Under the pieces are notes generated by a model, which saw only the letters and a program-made list of their open reading frames with translations, had not been told where the DNA came from and did not search any database. Source: Phytophthora colocasiae (Eukaryota; Oomycota; Peronosporomycetes; Peronosporales; Peronosporaceae). From it: 64,000 bases of DNA. Of the stretch, positions 1-11,647 are shown in pieces. Both the position numbers and the translations under genes were made by a program. Within the stretch, counting starts at the first letter, position 1, and each line of letters begins with the position of its first letter. Location of the stretch: the NCBI GenBank assembly GCA_018806915.1, contig JAGKQI010000047.1, forward strand, positions 62,001 to 126,000. Reading direction: 5' to 3'.

Positions 1-1
1 G

Positions 2-489
2 CAGAGCCAGGCACGGGTGGTTGCTGAGGCCCATGCTGCCCAGCAAGCTCAAGTCAGTGATTTACGGGTGGCCGAAGCATTCAAGCAGTTTGAAGCCCAG
101 CTGCATGCAAGCATAGAGGAGCAGATTCGTGGGCTATTGACGGCTCATATGGACCTAGTTGCAGCGGCGATCAGGCTAGGGATTGCCCAACAAGGACAAG
201 AAATCATGGCTCATGTAAAGCACCAACTAGAAGACTTTCAACAGCTCACTACAGCTCAAGTCGGACAAGCTAAAAGTTGTGCAGAGAGGAAGGCAAAAAC
301 AATTGTGCGCCGCCATTACGCAGAAGAGTACAAAGCTCATGAAGAGATCAAGACCTCGTTACTGCAGCTCATCGAGGAAAGCAAGTTGTCTGCGGTTAAG
401 ATCGCAGCGCAACGTGCTGAAGAGATGGTGAAACCGTTAAACCCCCAGCTTGGTGGTCCAGTTACGACTTACAGTCCAACGAACGCTTT
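2..489 (+). pseudogene. Coiled-coil gene of unknown function, 5' part, split by Gypsy-1
   Basis: The frame is open from base 2, so the gene starts upstream of the window. The protein is rich in Ala, Gln, Glu and Lys with long heptad-like stretches and looks like an extended coiled coil. Codon 485-487 (GCT) and the next two bases lie directly against the Gypsy-1 LTR. If the element and one GCTTT target duplication are removed, the frame runs straight into the ORF at 8434 (GCT TTG GTC CCA), so both halves were one gene. As it stands the first half reads into the LTR and stops at 575-577. I recognise no catalytic domain and cannot name a function. Confidence 0.75.
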
Positions 490-949
490 TGTAATGGGTC
501 TACCTAGACCTATTAGGTGGCGTACACGTGCGCTTACGTGTATGAGGAAGCGTGCAAGTAGATTAGACTTAATTTAAGTATACTTATTTAAATAAGTATA
601 ATTAAATCAAATATAACTAAATTAAACTGCAAAATACCGTAAAATGAGAACTGTTATTGAATTTGGCATAAGCCAATTATGGACCTCCTAAAACTGTTTG
701 TTATCTATTTCTAAAGGGTCTGCCAACGTGTGGTTGGCAGAAACTCTGCTCAGTGATTGGTAGAAATCCGTTACTTTCTACCAATAATATGCACAAATGC
801 ACACGAACCACCCAATAATGTGGTTCGCCCATGTATCCTTTGGTGTGTACAGCACACCAAGGTCTGAGGCCCATTTCCAACCTCTAACAGTTATCCTAAC
901 TGTTAGAGTTACAAGTGGTACTACCACTTGTACGTGTAACCCCGTTACA
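490..949 (-). repeat. Gypsy-1 3' LTR
   Basis: This is a 460-bp long terminal repeat. In element orientation it starts TGTAACGGGGTTACACG and ends CATTACA. It contains several perfect hairpins, including a 22-nt palindrome centred on TTTAAA. The purine-rich tract GGGGGGATGG lies just inside it (950-959, minus strand) and fits the polypurine tract. Confidence 0.95.
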
Positions 950-1050
950 CCATCCCCCCGTTAAGATTCGACGTATCGGTCTCGATACGTCAATCAACAG
1001 AACTTGACAAGACCGTCAAGTTCCCAAGAGAAATCCGAGTTCATTTCGCA

Positions 1051-2229
1051 ATGGACTCGCCAACGCCCACGTCTCCGTCCGCTACTGCGGACGCGCAAGC
1101 CTCACCTGCTGCCTCTGCAGCAGGAACAACGACCTCAGCAGTGCTCACTAGCACTGCTGCTTCCAGCGGTCCGACAGAGAAGCTCTCTGTCACCAAGTAC
1201 CATGCTCTCCATAAGGAGAAGCACGAGAAGAAGAAGTCTTCTTCTCTAGCAGAGATTAAGAATCCTGCTGTCCCTCTCAAAGAACTCTTTGGAGAGGACT
1301 ACGAAGACATCCTCGACTACGATGAGGATGTCGAGGAGGGGGAGGTTGATGTCAAGGCTCCCGCTCCCGTGTCTTCGTCCGAAGACACGTCAGACCCACC
1401 CGTGGGATCTCGACGACCTCGTGTTGAGGCCTCGGACGCTTCAAGCTCGAAGCGTCCGCGCAGTGATGATGAAGCGTCCCCCATGTCGAGGGCGCTTACT
1501 GCACCGCACTGATCCGCCAGTGCGCACGCCATGGATGCCTACTGAGGCGGAGATCCATGACCGGTTCGGTGCTAGTGCACCACCGAACAACCCTTGGCAA
1601 CACGTCTCACCGAAAGTGATCTTCTGGGGTACACGGTCGTCCGTGTACCCGATCACATCAAGGAGCTCCGTGGTCGTATTGTGCCACGCGAAGCTCCGAG
1701 TGCTGTGGCTGACCGCAGCACTCCTCGTGCAGGGCTTAATCCTGCAAGTTATGGTGGGCTTCGTACGCCCTCACCATTTCCGGAACGTCCTCCATCAGGA
1801 CGTTCCGCGGCTCCCATGTATCTCGATGGGGAGGAAATCCTCTCCAACGAATACGAAAACGAACCCCTTGAGAGTTCGTTCTCTTATGAGCCACAATCCG
1901 CTCCACAATCCAGCGGATCGCTCCACGCGCGTCGCGCAACGGCGGCGGAGGGGGTGGGAACACTCCCTCCGCATGGTCAACGCTATGACCATGACGATCG
2001 TGCCCTGCACGATCGAGTTGCTGCGCTGGAGCAGACACAGAGCGCTGAGATAGCTGCTCTGAAGCAGGAGGTTCGTGTCCTCCGTGCTGAGGTCTGCGAG
2101 GCGGCTCAGACTGCCTCGAACCTCTTGTCCGGTCTTGGGACGAGAGTGAACCGATTGATCGACCGTGTCGACGGTCTCGAGAAGGCCTTCCAGGCCTCTC
2201 GCACTCTTCAGTCGGACTACCAACCCTAG
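1051..2229 (+). pseudogene. Antisense ORF of Gypsy-1, internally deleted
   Basis: On the strand opposite gag-pol, an ORF starts at ATG 1051, 101 bp inside the 3' LTR. It encodes a Ser/Thr/Ala-rich N-terminus, then a very acidic patch (E-D-Y-E-D-I-L-D-Y near residue 80), and stops at 1510-1512. The homologous frame resumes at about 1594 and runs to TAG 2227-2229 with a C-terminal coiled coil (L-E-Q ... L-K-Q-E-V heptads). Compared with Gypsy-2, roughly 370 bp are missing near 1570-1592. Bases 1736-2229 are shared with the pol chromodomain on the other strand. Function unknown; presence in both copies argues that the ORF belongs to the element family. Confidence 0.7.
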
Positions 2230-5200
2230 GTAGTCCGTGCTGCACGTACGGCTTCAACCGCCCGACGTAGAAGGTCGGGTGGAGCCTCATGCTGGACGGT
2301 ATGTCCAGCCGGTACGCGTTGCCGTGCCGTTCAAGTACTTTGAACGGCCCAATGAATCTTGGAGCAAGCTTGCTTGCTCCAAAGTCAGACACTGCATGTT
2401 TAGGCAGGTTTTGTGTAGCTAACAAAACTAATGAACCCACTTTGAATTCATTTATGTTGCCCCTACCAACATTATCAGCGTTCAGCTTCTGTCGATCGAC
2501 AGAAGCTGCGATAGCATCCTGGACAAACCGTATGACGGCTTGTCTTCGCTGGACAAAGTCTAGCGCACCCGAGCTGAATCCTTTCAGCTTGTCGCCCTTG
2601 TCAGCAGCAGGCCCTGCCTGCTCGCTATCATCTCTCATGTCTGTGCCCGGCACAGACATCGCGCGCTCGTTCCTGTTAGAACGAGACGTCGCACGCGTCA
2701 CCGCAGCTGATAGTGTGCTGTTATCAGTTGCATTCTGCGGTTGTTCGGACGCAACCGTAGATCCTCCCCCACTTAAGGAGGAAGCTACCCCGCCGAGCAT
2801 GCTCGGCAATCGTGGATGCCTCATGGCGTTCACGTAGAACGGTGTATGCCCTGTCGAGGCATGCACCGAGTTGTTGATGGCAAACTCTGCCATCGGCAAG
2901 CGCTCGCTCCAGTGCGGGAACGAGTGAACGTAGCTCTTCAGCGTGTCACCCAGTACGCAGTTGACACGTTCGGTCTGCCTGTCCGTCCGCGGATGGTCCG
3001 CAGTCGACATTGACAATTGTGAACCAAGAAGTGTAAACACTTCTTGCCAGAACCGCGCTGTGAAGCGTGGATCACGGTCCGACACAATGTCGAGCGGCAT
3101 GCCATGGTGTTTGAACACCATGTCAACAAACAGTCGCGCAGTCTGCGCGGCTGTAACAGTAGCCGGGACGGCAGCAAGATGAACCATCTTGCTGAATCGG
3201 TCCACAAAGACACGATGCCCGTCCTCCGCTTGCTGTCAAGGCGGAAGACCGAAGACAAAGTCCATGGACATGGACTGCCAACACTCCGACGGAGTCGGTA
3301 GTGATTGAAGAGGAGCCTGCGAGAACTGCGCAGGCTTCACGCGTTGACAAACCTCGCAAGCACGTACGTACTTGCGCACCCACTTGTACTGGTGGTGCCA
3401 GTAGAAGTCACGCGTGAGAAGAGTGTAAGTCTTCTCACGACCCGGATGCCCTGCCGTGGGGGCATCGTGATACTCGAACATGATCCTCAACCGGAGGTCA
3501 TGATCATTCGAAACGACAATGCGATCCGCATTGTCGTCTACTGCACTGTACAACAGTAGGCCTTCGTGTACACGATAGCGGTGTACACGAGCTCGAAGAT
3601 GAGGGGTTAGCTTCCGACGTGCCACGTCGGAAGGTGCTGCGAGGAACTCCAGCAGCCCCTTCGCGTCTACATCCCTTGCATACGCGTTCTTCACGTCGTC
3701 AATCAACGTTGACGACGGCACACTTGTCCTCACGACGCCAAAAGCGTTGGCGTCGACCGTCTCCGCATAGTCAGGTCGACGCGATAACGCGTCGGCCACT
3801 ACATTGAGTCTTCCGGGTTTGTACTCCACCCGGAAGTTGTACTCCGCGAAGAAGGACAACCATCTCGCCATACGTTGCGAGATGTGCGGCGACTTAATCG
3901 CCGTACGCAATGATGCGTGGTCTGTATAGACCACGAACGGTCTACTCCCAAGTAGATACACTCGGAACTTTGCGAGTGCATACTTCATGGCAAGGAGCTC
4001 CTTGTCATGTACGGGATAATTACGCTCAGCTGGCTTCAGCTGACGCGATTGATAATAGACTACACGATCACGCCCTTCGTGATCGTGTTGCATCAATGCA
4101 CATCCGATTGCAAAGTCGGATGCATCGCACACTACGTGGAATGGACGATCTTGGTCCGCCAGGGCAAGATCGGCGCTTCAGTCAAGCCCTGCTTGACTGC
4201 ACCGAATGCCTCCTCGCACTCGGTCGTCCAAATCCACTCAGCTTCTTTCTTAAGAAGCTGTGACAACGGGCGAATCTTGCCCGCATAGTTCTCCACGTAC
4301 TTGCACAAGTACGTGGCAAGCCCAAGGAACTGCCTCAGTTCCTTCACATTGGATGGCGTGGGCCATTCATTGATCACTCTGACCTTCTCTGGGTCAGGGC
4401 GCACGCCGTCTTTCCCCACGAGACACCCCAGCACGGGTATCTCGCTCGCTCCGAAGATTCACTTCTTCAGGTTCGAGCTTATGTTTCCTCATAAGCTCTA
4501 GCAGCTTCCGGAGATGCACCTTGTGCATCTTAATGTCCGTCTTCCCGTTCACAGCCCGGCTGTGGACGAACACGTCGTCGAAGTAGCTCGGTGCGAAGTC
4601 GCGCACCGAGCGCAATAGATGTGTCACGCATCTATTGAACGTCGCAGGGGCGTTCTTAAGCCCCTGTGGCATGACGAGCCACTCCCAAAGCATACCGCTT
4701 GGAGTGCTTACCGCTGTGAGAGGGATGTCCCTCTCACGCATGAGGATTTGGTAGAATCCATTACGCAGATCTAGAGCACTGAAGATAGTGCTCAAGGCCA
4801 TCGAATCGATGATAACATCTTTTCGCGGTATCGGCGTCTGCGCCGGTATCGTCGCATCGTTCAGCTTGTTATACGCATGAACGATGCGCCAGCCGCCCTG
4901 TGGTTTCTTAACACAGAACGTTGGGGCACTGTGCGGGGACTTTGATTCCCGCACTTGACCTGCAAGGCGACGACTTTCAAAGAAGTCGTCGATCGCTTGA
5001 ACTTGTTCACGCGGCAGTGGCCACTGCCGTGTAACACAGTACTTCGTGCCCGGCACGAGATCAATCTCGTGCTGTACGCCCTTATCCTTCGGAAGCTCCG
5101 AAGGAATCTCGTCCGGGAGTACATCCATGTACTCCCGCAGAACTTCGTAGACTCGACCTCAACGAGTCCCAACTCTGCTCTTCGAAGCGCTGCTTCTTAG

Positions 5201-6976
5201 TCTTCGCACTGAGGGAGTCATCACCCTCAGTGATCCCATCGACGACGAGCTGCTTCAGCTCTTCGGCTTCGCGATCCACTCTCTCGATATCCGAGAGAAT
5301 GCAAATTTGTTCGATGCGTCCATCGTACAAGTCCCGCGCGAAGCGCTTCCAACTCATCGTTGGAAGTGCGGTCAACGCCGACGCACACGTCGGCGGATTC
5401 TCCAACCGCATCCTCTGGTACTGTAACCCAGTACCAGTACGTGTCAAGACGTTCAGCGTCTCGACACTCGGTGTCTGCACTGCAGATACACCCGTCTTAG
5501 TCCCGGACTGAGACTCGCGCAGCTCCCTGAGCTTGCGCCGCGAAGGTCTACTACCATGGAGCCCGGCTCCAGGTGGTCCACGTCCAAGGCATCGCACCTT
5601 GGACGGGACGTTATCGCAATCGTCAGCGGATTCCTTCCGCTGACTCGCACTATCAAGCCCGGCTTGAGTGCCGCTCATCGCGTGCAGCGCTGCTGCACGT
5701 GAGCACGCAGGTTGTTCGGGTGCTGGGCGTTTGCAAACGCCCAGCACCTCCTGCCGTGCAGTCGGTCCCTGAACCGCTGCGCCTCCATCCGCTACAACGG
5801 ATGGAGCAACTTCACCCGCTACTACGGATGAAGCAACCGCATCGTCGACTCCCGGAGTCGACGTGCTCTCGCTAGCTTCCTGCGCTAGCGAGTGTTCGCT
5901 TATACACGTATCGTCAGCTCCCAGAGCTGACGCACGATCGCTAGTTCCCGGAACTAGCAGCGAATGTTCGCCTGTACACGCATCATCAGCTCCCGGAGCT
6001 GATGCACGATCGCTAGTTCCCAGAACTAGCGGCGACGCGCCAGTGGCGTCAGCTCCCAGAGCTGACGCACGCCTTTCGGTTCCCCGAATTTTATTTATTT
6101 CGTCAACTCCCAGAGTTGACGCGACGTCGTCGGCGCGACCCTTGGGGTCTTGAAGTACCTCCAAGGATACCGGTAATACCGGTATTTTACCTTCTCTCAG
6201 GTGAATGCGATTCACCTGACTATCACTCATGTGACAAACATCATTCAGATGTTTACGCGTCAGGTGATTCACATTCACCTGACCATCACTCATGTGACCG
6301 CGACCCTTCGGCTCAGATTTCTGAGTCGACACACATTTTCTCCCAACGACTCCCTGAGTCGCTGGCGGTCGCCGGCGGCGATCGGAGGCAGCGGCGGACG
6401 CTGCTGCCTCAACTGGGGAATCACATGCACCGCCTGGTGCATGTGCAGCACTGACAGGGCCATCGCTCTCTGTCGCGCATGCGTTGTTGAAGCGTACGAG
6501 TGTACGCTTCTCCCAGTTGATCACCGGGTCATGCCGTGCAAGCCACGGCATGCCTAATACCAAGTCGAACTTATCGTCTAGATCCAAGACGATAAGATCT
6601 TCTACAAACGTCCTTCGTTTGTAAGAGAAGCGCACACGGACTACGCGCTTCTCAGTCCTCACGGTGGCACCTTCAACACGCCGCGAGGCGTGTCGGTCTC
6701 TTCGAAGTCAAGTCTTCGAAGACTTCCCTGTCGAACAAAGTTGTTCGACGCGCCCGTGTCCACTAGGGCACGAAGAGAGTTAACTCTCTTCGACATCACG
6801 TTCAGGATGACAAGGTTTGGCTTGTCATCTTGCAGCTTACAGCGAGAAACTTTCTCGCTGGGGGCAGCAGTCCTCATCGTCGCGTGTCCAAGCTCGACAC
6901 GCGAGACTGCATCACCAGTAGGACGCCCCGCGCCTACTGGTCCTTGGCGTTTTTTGAACGCCCGCCCGCTGTGCAC
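1736..6976 (-). pseudogene. pol: Gypsy-1 pol (PR-RT-RNaseH-IN-chromodomain), frame-broken
   Basis: The pol homology is spread over several frames. Protease carries the D-T-G-A active site near 6740. A TGA at about 6659 splits protease from its C-terminal part (L-G-M-P-W-L motif, 6662 down). A long low-complexity spacer follows (about 5200-6350). Reverse transcriptase spans 5128-4394 with the Y-F-D-D motif, and the connection/thumb 4434-4132. RNase H and the integrase HHCC finger occupy 4132-3236, the integrase core 3205 down, and a chromodomain-like C-terminus ends at 1736. Breaks at about 6660 and 3236-3205 also occur in Gypsy-2. The C-terminal 494 bp overlap the antisense ORF. Confidence 0.9.
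5843..6121. repeat. Cluster of eight short perfect hairpins in the Gypsy-1 PR-RT spacer
   Basis: Eight consecutive inverted repeats occur here, most with 8-nt arms and a 5-nt loop of the type CCCGG or CCCAG. The first is 5843-5863 and the last 6101-6121. The matching block in Gypsy-2 is about 20081-20360. The hairpins encode a repeated Ser/Gly/Ala/Asp-rich peptide. Confidence 0.9.
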
Positions 6977-7919
6977 TCGCGTGCATAGTGACCGATGTTA
7001 CTACACTTGTAACATCGAACCTTGCTGTTCCTACGCTACTGTTGACCAGCAGTCGTAGCACTCGAGAGGTCCATAGGTTCCGGACCTTCAGTCTTCACAA
7101 CAGGACGCGCCGGCTTCGGCGCGTTCGCATGGAGTTTAGCTTGACGTCGGCTAAACTCCTCTTGCATCGCAAGGCTGATCGCCTCTTCGAGAGTATTCGG
7201 ATACTCTCGGAAGAGATATGTTTTGACGGGACCATCTCTTAGTCCCTTCATGAACGTGACGACCTTGGTCGCCTCGTCGATCGGGTTGGCCACTATGTTC
7301 GATACCAAGTATCGAGCACGCTGGGCAAAGGTGTGAACATCATCCTTGCCCTGCTGCAGATCGAGAAACTCCGCTCGATTCTGAACTCGTTCTTCGGAGG
7401 CTCAAACGCAAGCTTGAGTTCCTCCTTGAACTCCTCGTACGTGCTGAAGCACGTAGGATCCGAGAGTCGGCGCCCATAGGCCCAACTCCTCGCACGTCCG
7501 CCAAGACATGACATGGCGAACGCGACCTTCGACATCGGATCGACGATACGTCGAGCCGCAACGGCTGTGTCAAGTTCGACAAGCCAACGAAGGAGGGTCT
7601 CGTCCTCCTTCCCCGTGTAGGTACTCACGTGGAGTTTCAACGACTCCACGCGTGGCTTCGGGGAAGCCACCGAGGCAGCAACATCTCGTTGCTCCTTAAC
7701 AATGTACCCCAGAGCAACACCGTGTTGCTCTGTCGGCGATAGCGTACGAAGCATCGTCGCTAACGCTGCCTCTCCAATGACTTGCGAGAGTCTTTGGAGA
7801 GCCTCCCACTCTGGGTCCGACAGGTGGGCACAGTCCGTGCGCGTCACGGACATGTGTGGGGTCCCAGTGGATCCCTCATCCATTGGGGAGTTCTCGACCC
7901 CGCGTTCGTATGACTCCAT
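6960..7919 (-). pseudogene. gag: Gypsy-1 gag, broken
   Basis: This is the structural capsid/nucleocapsid gene of Gypsy-1. It reads from ATG 7919 and matches the intact gag of Gypsy-2 up to about residue 180. A 1-nt deletion near 7372 then shifts the frame; the right frame resumes at about 7308 and meets a TAG at 7036-7038 where Gypsy-2 has CAG (Gln). A CCHC zinc knuckle follows near 6970-7015. The break near 7372 lies inside a hairpin that is perfect in Gypsy-2. A functional full-length Gag cannot be made from this copy. Confidence 0.9.
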
Positions 7920-7968
7920 ACGAACGAACTGCAGTCGGTCGTGGGACGGACTACAAAGTGCTACCAGG

Positions 7969-8428
7969 TGTAATGGGTCTACCTAGACCTATTAGGTGGC
8001 GTACACGTGCGCTTACGTGTATGAGGAAGCGTGCAAGTAGATTAGACTTAATTTAAGTATACTTATTTAAATAAGTATAATTAAATCAAATATAACTAAA
8101 TTAAACTGCAAAATACCGTAAAATGAGAACTGTTATTGAATTTGGCATAAGCCAATTATGGACCTCCTAAAACTGTTTGTTATCTATTTCTAAAGGGTCT
8201 GCCAACGTGTGGTTGGCAGAAACTCTGCTCAGTGATTGGTAGAAATCCGTTACTTTCTACCAATAATATGCACAAATGCACACGAACCACCCAATAATGT
8301 GGTTCGCCCATGTATCCTTTGGTGTGTACAGCACACCAAGGTCTGAGGCCCATTTCCAACCTCTAACAGTTATCCTAACTGTTAGAGTTACAAGTGGTAC
8401 TACCACTTGTACGTGTAACCCCGTTACA
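7969..8428 (-). repeat. Gypsy-1 5' LTR
   Basis: The same 460-bp sequence as 490-949, with no difference seen by eye. The putative primer-binding site TGGTAGCAC lies two bases inside it (7958-7966, minus strand). Confidence 0.95.
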
Positions 8429-8433
8429 GCTTT

Positions 8434-9190
8434 GGTCCCAGCGATCCCATTGCTCGGCGAGGGTGATGAAGAATCGACGTCTTCCGAGGATGAATCGAAA
8501 CCGCCAACTAACGCTGTAGTTGACAAGAAAGAGGACCGTGATGTGTTGGACTTGACAGAGAAGCCACGCGTTGCCCGTGATAAACCTATAGAGAATGTAG
8601 ACCAAAGTGTTCAGGCCTTTGTGGAGATGCTACGTGCTGCAATGTCAAACAGCAAATCGGAGCCAAGCCGGGAGGAGACACTACGCACGGTCCGTACAAG
8701 CGGCACACACGGGGCAAGCCGAAGTACACCTTTGGATAATGTGGATCATGGTGGACATGACTTGGTGGAAATGCTGCGCACGGTCAGGTCAAGCCACAAG
8801 CCAGAATCAAGCCGTAATCAACCCCTTGAAAGTGTGGACCAAGGTGTCCAAGCCTTGATGGAGATGTTACGCGCGGCAAGGTCGAACGACAAACCGGAGC
8901 CAAGACGCAATCAACCGCTGGAGAATGTGATTCTATCCGAGCAAAACAAAACGGCTTGTCGGGCTTTGGCTCGCTCGGTCGCCGTCAAATCCAGCAAAAC
9001 GAAGCAACCGCGGGCTCAAAGAGACACCAAGCTGGAAAAGAAGAGACCGACGATGTCTAAACATGACCAAATTCAAGCCGCCGTAAAGCTCCGTAGTGAC
9101 GAACGGAAGGCACTAAAGAAGAAAAGAGCAGATGATGCGATGAAACTCGCCCAAATATTGCTGGATTCAACAACGAAACACCAGTACTAA
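8434..9190 (+). pseudogene. Coiled-coil gene of unknown function, 3' part
   Basis: This continues the gene begun at base 2 after the Gypsy-1 insertion; codon phase is preserved across the junction and it ends at TAA 9188-9190. It starts acidic and Ser-rich. It then holds about three degenerate repeats of roughly 37 residues built on a V-(D/E)-x-G-V-Q-A-x-(V/M)-E-M-L-R core followed by a Ser/Lys/Pro-rich linker. The C-terminal 90 residues are very Lys/Arg-rich and could be nuclear or nucleic-acid binding, but that is inference. The stop lies only 35 bp from the convergent end of the hAT transposase relic. The half has no natural promoter now, so it is probably dead unless the LTR drives it. 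Confidence 0.7.
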
Positions 9191-9225
9191 GATGAATAAA
9201 GCGATGTATTGAGTTTACGTGTTTG

Positions 9226-11647
9226 TTAAACTATTCCTTCTTCATCATCGTCACTATCGTTCGAAAAGTATCCGGTGAGTAGCTCGCAATCCTCTGCATT
9301 GTCGTCTTCAAGCCCTACCTTGACGCTTGATGGGATGAAATTGTCAATATCGCGCTCGCGGATCTTGGAGCACTGTGTCACATCAACAAACTTCCTGTTG
9401 CAGTTAAGGAATGCCGACATGTCCACATTGTGTGGGGCAACTGATCCTCTCTGTGGAGTAACCAGCCGGCCAGCAGTGCCGAAATCGCGCTCAATTTTAG
9501 CCGACGACGCCGGAACTGCATACACAATACGTACCACTAGTGGTAAGAACTTGTAGGTTCCTGTTTCCTCCTGCCGCTTCCAAAATTCCAATACTGTTTC
9601 CGGTCGTTTGCCGCTTGCCCCGAACACAAACTGAAGGGATGTTTGGGTTCCCACCCATCTCTTCAGTTCTTCATCGACACGAGCGCCATCCATATCACGC
9701 GCTGTTTCCGGCTCAGCATGATCTTCATCTATAATGTCACCAAATAGCTCAACCAGATCCTCGGAGAATAGAGTTGGTGCGGGTGGAGGAAGTTCATCAG
9801 CTGGGGGTGGTATTCGTGCTGCTGAAGTAGATACCACCGACAATATCAGCTTCCGCACGTTATCGTATATTGTTTTCTTGATCTTGGTGTAGTGGCGTTC
9901 CCCAGTAGCCGTCGTAGCTCCATTCTCGTCCGCGTTGCACAAGAGCACAATCCGTTTGAGAAATCCATCGAAACACTTGAAATTCGGGTGAAGAAATAGC
10001 TGCATCTCCAACATAAAGGAACAGTTGATAATCTCCGCGCGGACCGTGTAGCGAGAGAAGAAGCGTTTTTGAAACGCATCGTGAAGCAGAACACGGGTGT
10101 TAGAGGCCAGTTCGGTGAGGTCCTCAGGGCGGAAATCCATTCGACGATCCTTTGTAGACCGATAGTCTTTCAATTCTTTTGAGCTATCGAGCACTGTGAT
10201 CCGCTGTTTGTAGAGTGTTAAGAGTACATCAACTTGAGTTGCGCTTTCGCTCTGAGCCTTGATGTTCACAAGCGTTATTGGCTGGAGGAGCGACAGAATC
10301 TGAGTAAGGGTCTGGTAGTCTCTCTCGAGGGGAAAACCTGCAGGAAGTTTGTCGTTGTTTCGTCGCGCCCTGTCGAGCCGCTCTGCATACCAGGTAACCA
10401 GATGCTCCCATAGGAGGAGGATCCGCTGAATTACTCGAGTCAGACCCAAGAAACGGTGTGTGACACTTCAACAGTTGATGCGGGGACTGCTCTTACGGTG
10501 TGCGATACTTCAACAGTTGATGCGGGGACTGCTCTTACCAAAGAGACAAAGCTCTTCAGATAGAGACCCCATGACTTCCACGTGCTTCACGGTGTACACA
10601 GTCTTGACGATCCGCGCGAATCAGCTGAGCGAATGCAGGGTTCTTCGATGTGGTAGTGTCCGCTACCATGCCACATACAGCTTTTGTGGCGGCATTGGTC
10701 ATGTGTGGAATGCACCATTGCCAGCTTAGTTTCAGGCCGGTGGTCATCATCCACTTCACATCGGAGCCTCCATCTGAGGTGGACCCATACAAATCGCGTG
10801 TTGTGAGACCAAAGTCGCGTAGAATGCCTGTAATCCAACGCTGGGACAAAGTGCCGAGTTCAAGCAAGATCGACTTGAATTTAAAATTCTTGTCCACCAT
10901 GTACAAACGTAGGCCCAAATATTTCACGTTCTGCACCTTCGAACTGCAGTGAATGTTGCTGCACTTCCGATACGGACTGCATGAAGAATTTCTTCAAGTG
11001 ACCTCTTCGTAGATGTGTACAGCTCTACTATCGAGTGGCGCACAACCTTTACGTTTATAGTCGCCTGTGAAGACAAGCTCTCGAATGCTGATTGATTCCT
11101 CGTACTCGCCCAATCGATAAGGAAGGTTGTTGTTCACAATTCTTAATATCTCCATTAGAACGTAAATACGACTGGGATCATCACGAAATACATGAGAATT
11201 CCGAACACGATTCAGTTCATCTTCTCGAGAGCGTTTTCGATCTTGAACCACCTCCGTCTTGTCCGATACGATGTCGTGCGCCTTTTTGAGGTGCTGCTTG
11301 GTCGCGGCTGATGTTCTGCCTGTCGATACTGGAAACGAGATATCGTTCGCACGACAACTTTCTCCGGCTAAGCACATCCAGATTGCAGGCGACGATGGGT
11401 CCGGATCAGCGAATGGCTCTTGGGGGGCCTTGACTAGACGAACTCCATATCCGAATATGACGGACTTCTCGTTTCGACGCGGACGAAGGACAACGAACCC
11501 CTCCGGGGGCTCGAACGCGTTGATGGCGTCGCGAACGCTTGACGGTATCGGGTGCATCGACAACGTCGTAGTACGGCTTGAGCACGAAGAAGAAAAACAG
11601 AATTTGAGAGAACATGGTCGCCTTCGGATGAAGATCGCCTGTAGCAA
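9226..11647 (-). pseudogene. hAT-family transposase, frame-broken relic
   Basis: Three pieces read in order on the minus strand. The first (11647-10994) has a BED-like zinc finger (W-M-C-L-A near 11330, then H-L-K-K-A-H). The second (10936-10556) has catalytic-core signatures, including S-T-S-D-G and a W-x-W-C-I-P-H stretch typical of hAT enzymes. The third, 407 codons long (10449-9226), ends in a hAT C-terminal dimerisation region with the S-S-A-K-I-E-R-D-F motif and an acidic tail. Frames are broken between the pieces and a 42-bp tandem duplication sits in the second gap. I could not define the terminal inverted repeats. Confidence 0.8.
10453..10536. repeat. 42-bp tandem duplication within hAT relic
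   Basis: Two adjacent 42-bp units (10453-10494 and 10495-10536) start ACGGTGTG and end GGACTGCTCTT, with only two visible differences. The unit is a multiple of three. Confidence 0.9.

Larger units (their letters stand above)
485..8433 (-). mobile_element. Gypsy-1: Ty3/Gypsy chromovirus-like LTR retrotransposon with 5-bp TSD
   Basis: Element body is 490-8428, flanked by a perfect target-site duplication GCTTT (485-489 and 8429-8433). The LTRs are 460 bp (490-949 and 7969-8428), start TG and end CA, and look identical by eye, so the insertion is young. Transcription runs right to left: 5' LTR, primer-binding site, gag, protease, reverse transcriptase, RNase H, integrase, chromodomain. The gag gene has a 1-nt frameshift near 7372 and a TAG at 7036-7038, so this copy was probably mobilised in trans. 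Between pol and the 3' LTR an antisense ORF starts at 1051. Confidence 0.95.

Noticed and set aside
1289..2053. 254-codon Arg-rich frame overlapping the antisense ORF
   Set aside because: It is a shadow frame. Its composition follows from the acidic/coiled-coil frame, and the latter is the one shared in structure between copies.
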